NCBI GenBank assembly: GCA_902767065.1
Contig: CACXFW010000328.1
Coordinates: 1-8,147, forward strand
Origin: an uncultured Lachnospiraceae bacterium
Lineage (GTDB): Bacteria > Bacillota > Clostridia > Lachnospirales > Lachnospiraceae
Direction of reading: 5' to 3'
DNA length: 8,147 nt
Shown: positions 5,902-8,147 of the stretch, in pieces
Layout: each line of letters starts with the position of its first letter
Position numbering within the stretch: position 1 is the first letter of the stretch
The notes under the pieces: model-generated
The model's database searches: none
Told to the model about the DNA's origin: nothing
What the model saw: only the letters and a program-made list of their open reading frames with translations
Made by a program: the position numbers and the translations under genes

Positions 5902-7527
5902 TTACTTGGTATTGTTCTCGCTGTCGACATCACAGACCATGATCGCAGCCCCTTCGCAGGCGAGGAACCGGTCAAGCTCTTCGCCCAGCGCCTCGTTGGA
6001 ATCCGCGTGAAAATACGCCATGTCGTACGCTTCGGCCAGCTTGTCGTAGTGGGGAAATGCGTACAGCCTGACGCCGGAGTAATGTCCGTCGTAGACTTTC
6101 TCCTGATGCTCACGGACCAGGCCGAGATACTCATTTCTGACAACCAGGATCTTCACCGCAATCCTGTTTACCGCGATCGTGGCAAGCTCAAACATCGACA
6201 TCTGAAACGCGCCGTCTCCGCACACAGCCACGACCTGCCGGGACGGATCCGCCATCTTAGCGCCGATCGCGGCCGGGATGGAATAGCCCATCGTGCCCAT
6301 TCCGCCCGTCGTCAGGAACCTCCCGTTCTTCATCACATAGTTGTCTGCCGACCACAGCTGGTTCTGGCCGACGTCCGCCACATAGACCGCGTCGTCCTCC
6401 ATCTTCTCGGAGAGTGTCTGCACGAGCGTCATGGGGTTGACAAGGCGTTTGCTGAACACTCTGTGGTCAACGGTCGTGTGCTTGAATTCCTCCAGCTCCT
6501 CCAGCCATTCCTTCGTATCGATCTGAATCTCCGCTTCCAGAAGCTCCGTAAAGATATGGCGGATATCTCCCACCAGGGGGATCGTCGGTCCGAGCATCTT
6601 GCCGATCTCAGCCGGGTCGATGTCAATATGGATGACCGTCAGCCGTTTTTCCAGGTTCTCCGGCTTCGGAACCGCCCGGTCAGCGACGCGCGCGCCGACA
6701 ATCATCAGAAGATCCGCATTCGCGACAGCCTTGTTGGCGTAGGGCTTTCCGTTGTTTCCCAGCATGCCGAAATACAGCGGGTGGGCTTTCGCGATCGTTC
6801 CGATCCCCATCATTGTGGAGACGAGCGGGATCTGGTTTTTTTCGCAAAAGGCGCGGATCACCTCTTCCCCGCTGCCCAGTATGACACCGCCGCCCGCGCA
6901 GATGAGGGGCTTCTTCGCCCGCCGGATTGCCGCGATAACCTTGGCCATCTGCTGTCCGTTTCCGGTGACGCTGGGCTTGTAGCTGCGCATCCTGACCTCT
7001 TCCGGATAGCGGAAGGCTTTCGACAGCTCCATGCGCTGTACATCGCAGGGAATGTCGATCAGGACCGGTCCCATCCTGCCGGTGGAAGCGACGTGAAAGG
7101 CTTCCTTGAAAATGCGCGGGATCTCATTGACATTTTTCACCAGATAGCTGTACTTGACGAAGGACTCGGTCGCCCCTCTCATGTCGGCTTCCTGGAACAC
7201 ATCATGGCCCAGAAGGCTGCTGTCGACCTGTCCCGTGATCGCGATCAGGGGAATGCTGTCGGCGTTCGCGGTGGCCAGCGCAGTAATCAGATTGGTGGCG
7301 CCAGGGCCGGAGCTCGTGACGCAGACCGCGGGCCTCCTGGTAATCCTGGCATACCCGGAAGCAGCATGTCCCGCGGCCTGTTCCTGCCTTACAAGGACAT
7401 GTTCAATGCCGGGGTTTGCGTAAAGTGCTTCATAAAAAGGCGCGATCGCCACACCGGGAATCCCGAAGATCCTTGTAATTCCTTCTGCTTTCAGGCATTC
7501 CACCATGGCCTGTGCACCATTCATCAT
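5902..7527 (-). CDS. ilvB: Acetolactate synthase, large (catalytic) subunit
   Basis: This thiamine-diphosphate enzyme joins two pyruvates into 2-acetolactate, or pyruvate with 2-oxobutyrate, at the start of valine, leucine and isoleucine synthesis. Numbering is for 541 residues, near the usual 550-570. Visible features are catalytic Glu49 (VLVRQEQAAGHAASGYAR), the SSGPGATNL segment, the central FAD-type domain (PLICAGGGV, LLMIVGARVADR), GGMGTMGYSIPAAIGA, and the ThDP/Mg motif GDG (Asp438) through Asn465. The frame is open for 51 more codons upstream, to 7680, but that stretch runs through direct repeats and matches nothing known. AGGAGG lies 6 bases before the ATG at 7527, and the family N-terminus begins there. 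The tryptophan usual in the LGMVxQWQ motif is His474 here (LGLVREHQE). It is the first gene of the cluster ending with the diguanylate cyclase. Confidence 0.95.
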   Translation of the reverse strand: MMNGAQAMVECLKAEGITRIFGIPGVAIAPFYEALYANPGIEHVLVRQEQAAGHAASGYARITRRPAVCVTSSGPGATNLITALATANADSIPLIAITGQVDSSLLGHDVFQEADMRGATESFVKYSYLVKNVNEIPRIFKEAFHVASTGRMGPVLIDIPCDVQRMELSKAFRYPEEVRMRSYKPSVTGNGQQMAKVIAAIRRAKKPLICAGGGVILGSGEEVIRAFCEKNQIPLVSTMMGIGTIAKAHPLYFGMLGNNGKPYANKAVANADLLMIVGARVADRAVPKPENLEKRLTVIHIDIDPAEIGKMLGPTIPLVGDIRHIFTELLEAEIQIDTKEWLEELEEFKHTTVDHRVFSKRLVNPMTLVQTLSEKMEDDAVYVADVGQNQLWSADNYVMKNGRFLTTGGMGTMGYSIPAAIGAKMADPSRQVVAVCGDGAFQMSMFELATIAVNRIAVKILVVRNEYLGLVREHQEKVYDGHYSGVRLYAFPHYDKLAEAYDMAYFHADSNEALGEELDRFLACEGAAIMVCDVDSENNTK

Positions 7528-7539
7528 TCCGGTCCTCCT
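7525..7539 (-). promoter_or_regulatory. Strong ribosome binding site of ilvB
   Basis: AGGAGG on the minus strand (7534-7539) lies 6 bases before the first ATG of a tandem ATG-ATG (7525-7527 and 7522-7524). This decides the start against the longer open frame reaching 7680. Confidence 0.85.
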
Positions 7540-7571
7540 GTTATGCTTGTCTCCTCTATAAACGCTCGTCC

Positions 7572-7641
7572 ATTCCTGACAATATCCGTTCGGATACAGG
7601 TCGTTTATTCCTGACAATACTCGTTCGGATACAGGTCGTTT
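7572..7641. repeat. Two 35-bp direct repeats just upstream of ilvB
   Basis: Copies at 7572-7606 and 7607-7641 are head to tail and differ at only two positions. The left copy contains a perfect 14-bp palindrome (TATCCGTTCGGATA); in the right copy one arm is changed by the two differing bases. CCTG and CAGG flank the palindrome, so each copy can fold into a bulged hairpin. A weak partial third copy seems to lie at about 7556-7571. They sit some 45-115 bases before the ilvB start, in the likely leader or control region, so an operator or RNA element is plausible but unproven. Confidence 0.85.
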
Positions 7642-7732
7642 CATCGAAACCGCTTCGTCCTCAAGACCCGTCCTTTCCAACGGTATCCGGCTGGCTGTTT
7701 CGGTTCAGCCCCCTCTAAGGATCTGTACAGAA

Positions 7733-7791
7733 GCAGCCTGCATATCCGGCGCGTCCAGATCTCCCAGGCTGCGTTGTTGTCCGCCGCAGCC
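7733..7791 (-). promoter_or_regulatory. Alternative stem-loops in the ilvB leader
   Basis: Segment 7765-7773 can pair with 7785-7791 (7 bp, 11-base loop) or with 7733-7740 (8 bp, 24-base loop), so the two stems exclude each other. This resembles an attenuator, but no U-run follows either stem on the minus strand. I see no T-box sequence and no leader peptide rich in Ile, Leu or Val codons. On the plus strand the first stem is followed by CCTTTTT (to 7798), which would look like a terminator, but no plus-strand gene is visible. The remainder of the 7528-7935 gap holds no gene I can support. Confidence 0.4.
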
Positions 7792-7845
7792 CCTTTTTGT
7801 GTCCCCGTGGATGGGGCGCTGAACAGTCAACTCCTTTTTTATCAT

Positions 7846-7880
7846 AATTTCTGCCGGCAGAAAACCCGCCGGCAGAAATT
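7846..7880. terminator. Perfect 13-bp inverted repeat after glgA (terminator-like)
   Basis: Arms 7846-7858 and 7868-7880 are perfectly complementary, with a 9-base loop. The outer base pairs are A/T and the inner ones GC-rich. It lies about 55 bases past the glgA stop and before the ilvB leader, so a terminator separating the two units is likely. Neither strand has a clean U-run after the stem, which lowers confidence. Confidence 0.5.
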
Positions 7881-7935
7881 CTTTCCTCTGACATCTTTGG
7901 CAACGCGTGTCATTGACAGGCGATCTGGCGTGTTC

Positions 7936-8147
7936 CTATCCGATCAGCCAGTCATACATCTCCTGATACTTCCCTGCGGACACCTTCCAGGAGAAGTCTG
8001 CCAGCATGGCGCGATCCACCATCTTGTTCCACTCCCGCTTCCGGTCATAGAAGATCTGCTCGGCATACCTTACGGAACGCATCACAAGATCCGTAGATTC
8101 TGTGGGACAGCTCATTGTAATAGCAGATATTCGCGGAGAACTTCTTC
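7936..8147 (-). pseudogene. glgA: Glycogen synthase gene (glgA), 3' end, with internal deletion and frameshift
   Basis: GlgA adds glucose from ADP-glucose to growing glycogen. The DNA at the right edge, read in one minus frame (8146 downward), gives NELSHRIYGSCDAF (8116-8075). This matches the GlgA segment just before the catalytic PSRFEPCG region (E. coli: EAFSHRIMGGADVI). That frame then meets a stop at 8045. A second frame gives VRYAEQIFYDRKREWNK and RAMLADFSWKVSAGKYQEMY, ending WLIG at 7936; this matches the extreme GlgA C-terminus. The roughly 60 residues that should lie between them are absent, including the E-x7-E donor-binding motif and the TGGL segment. The break is a deletion not divisible by three, located at about 8070-8095. 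The product would be truncated and inactive. The gene runs off the right edge, so its 5' part is unseen. An assembly error is the main alternative. Confidence 0.75.

Noticed and set aside
6007..7614. A 535-codon open frame on the plus strand opposite ilvB
   Set aside because: It is antisense to a clear ilvB with all catalytic motifs, shows no family resemblance, and follows from codon bias of the GC-rich gene.
7528..7680. Upstream in-frame extension of ilvB by 51 residues
   Set aside because: It is encoded by the direct repeats and leader, matches no family N-terminus, and the ideal AGGAGG precedes the ATG at 7527.
7703..7744. Short leader peptide (MQAASVQILRGG) in the ilvB leader as an attenuation peptide
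   Set aside because: It has one Val, one Ile and one Leu, no run of regulatory codons, and no ribosome binding site at proper distance.
7825..7830. TTGACT on the minus strand as the -35 box of an ilvB promoter
   Set aside because: No AT-rich -10 box occurs 16-18 bases downstream; the sequence there is GC-rich. TATGAT at 7841-7846 likewise lacks a -35 box.
7908..7918. Small palindrome TGTCATTGACA after glgA
   Set aside because: Five-base arms are expected often by chance, and nothing nearby supports an operator.
7528..7935. T-box riboswitch upstream of ilvB
   Set aside because: The conserved T-box sequence (GGGTGGNACCGCG-like) is not found on the minus strand of this gap.

Overview
The window reads as chromosomal DNA from a fermentative Firmicute, most likely a Lachnospiraceae-type clostridium. 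The evidence is the PflX-type radical SAM protein, the RumA/RlmD-type methyltransferase with its clostridial C-terminal tail, the clostridial style of the GlgA end, and strong GGAGG-type ribosome binding sites. This placement is inferred from protein style, not from a database search. By my own counts GC is about 56% in positions 661-1020 and only about 40-41% in positions 1-540. Every gene I can support lies on the minus strand, so transcription runs from the right edge to the left edge. I see no rRNA, tRNA, CRISPR array or insertion sequence.

Right end (7936-8147): the 3' end of a glycogen synthase gene (glgA). It appears broken by an internal deletion of roughly 60 codons plus a frameshift. 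Next comes a 408-base gap (7528-7935) with a perfect 13-bp inverted repeat, two alternative stem-loops and two 35-bp direct repeats, ending at a very good ribosome binding site.

Middle (3354-7527): a compact cluster with gaps of 14, 8 and 18 bases. It encodes acetolactate synthase large and small subunits (ilvB, ilvN; first step of branched-chain amino acid synthesis), a YfbR-type HD-domain 5'-deoxynucleotidase, and a membrane-anchored CHASE-GGDEF diguanylate cyclase. Its end is marked by an intrinsic terminator (about 3180-3205). The grouping of amino-acid synthesis, nucleotide clean-up and c-di-GMP signalling in one probable transcript is unusual.

Left (1-3030): a second unit with a possible promoter, a GNRA-capped leader hairpin and a TTG start. 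It encodes a PflX-type radical SAM protein carrying a 27-bp minisatellite inserted after its iron-sulfur motif. Overlapping it is a RumA/RlmD-type rRNA uracil methyltransferase, followed by the start of a HAD-family hydrolase that runs off the left edge. The last ~115 codons of the methyltransferase are a separate tail module in AT-richer DNA. That pattern is expected where a mobile element uses the 3' end of rumA as its integration site.

I did not find a convincing new defence or mobile system. The most notable items are the glgA deletion, the methyltransferase tail with its composition break, the CHASE-GGDEF gene in the ilv cluster, the repeat-bearing PflX, and the structured repeat leader of ilvB.
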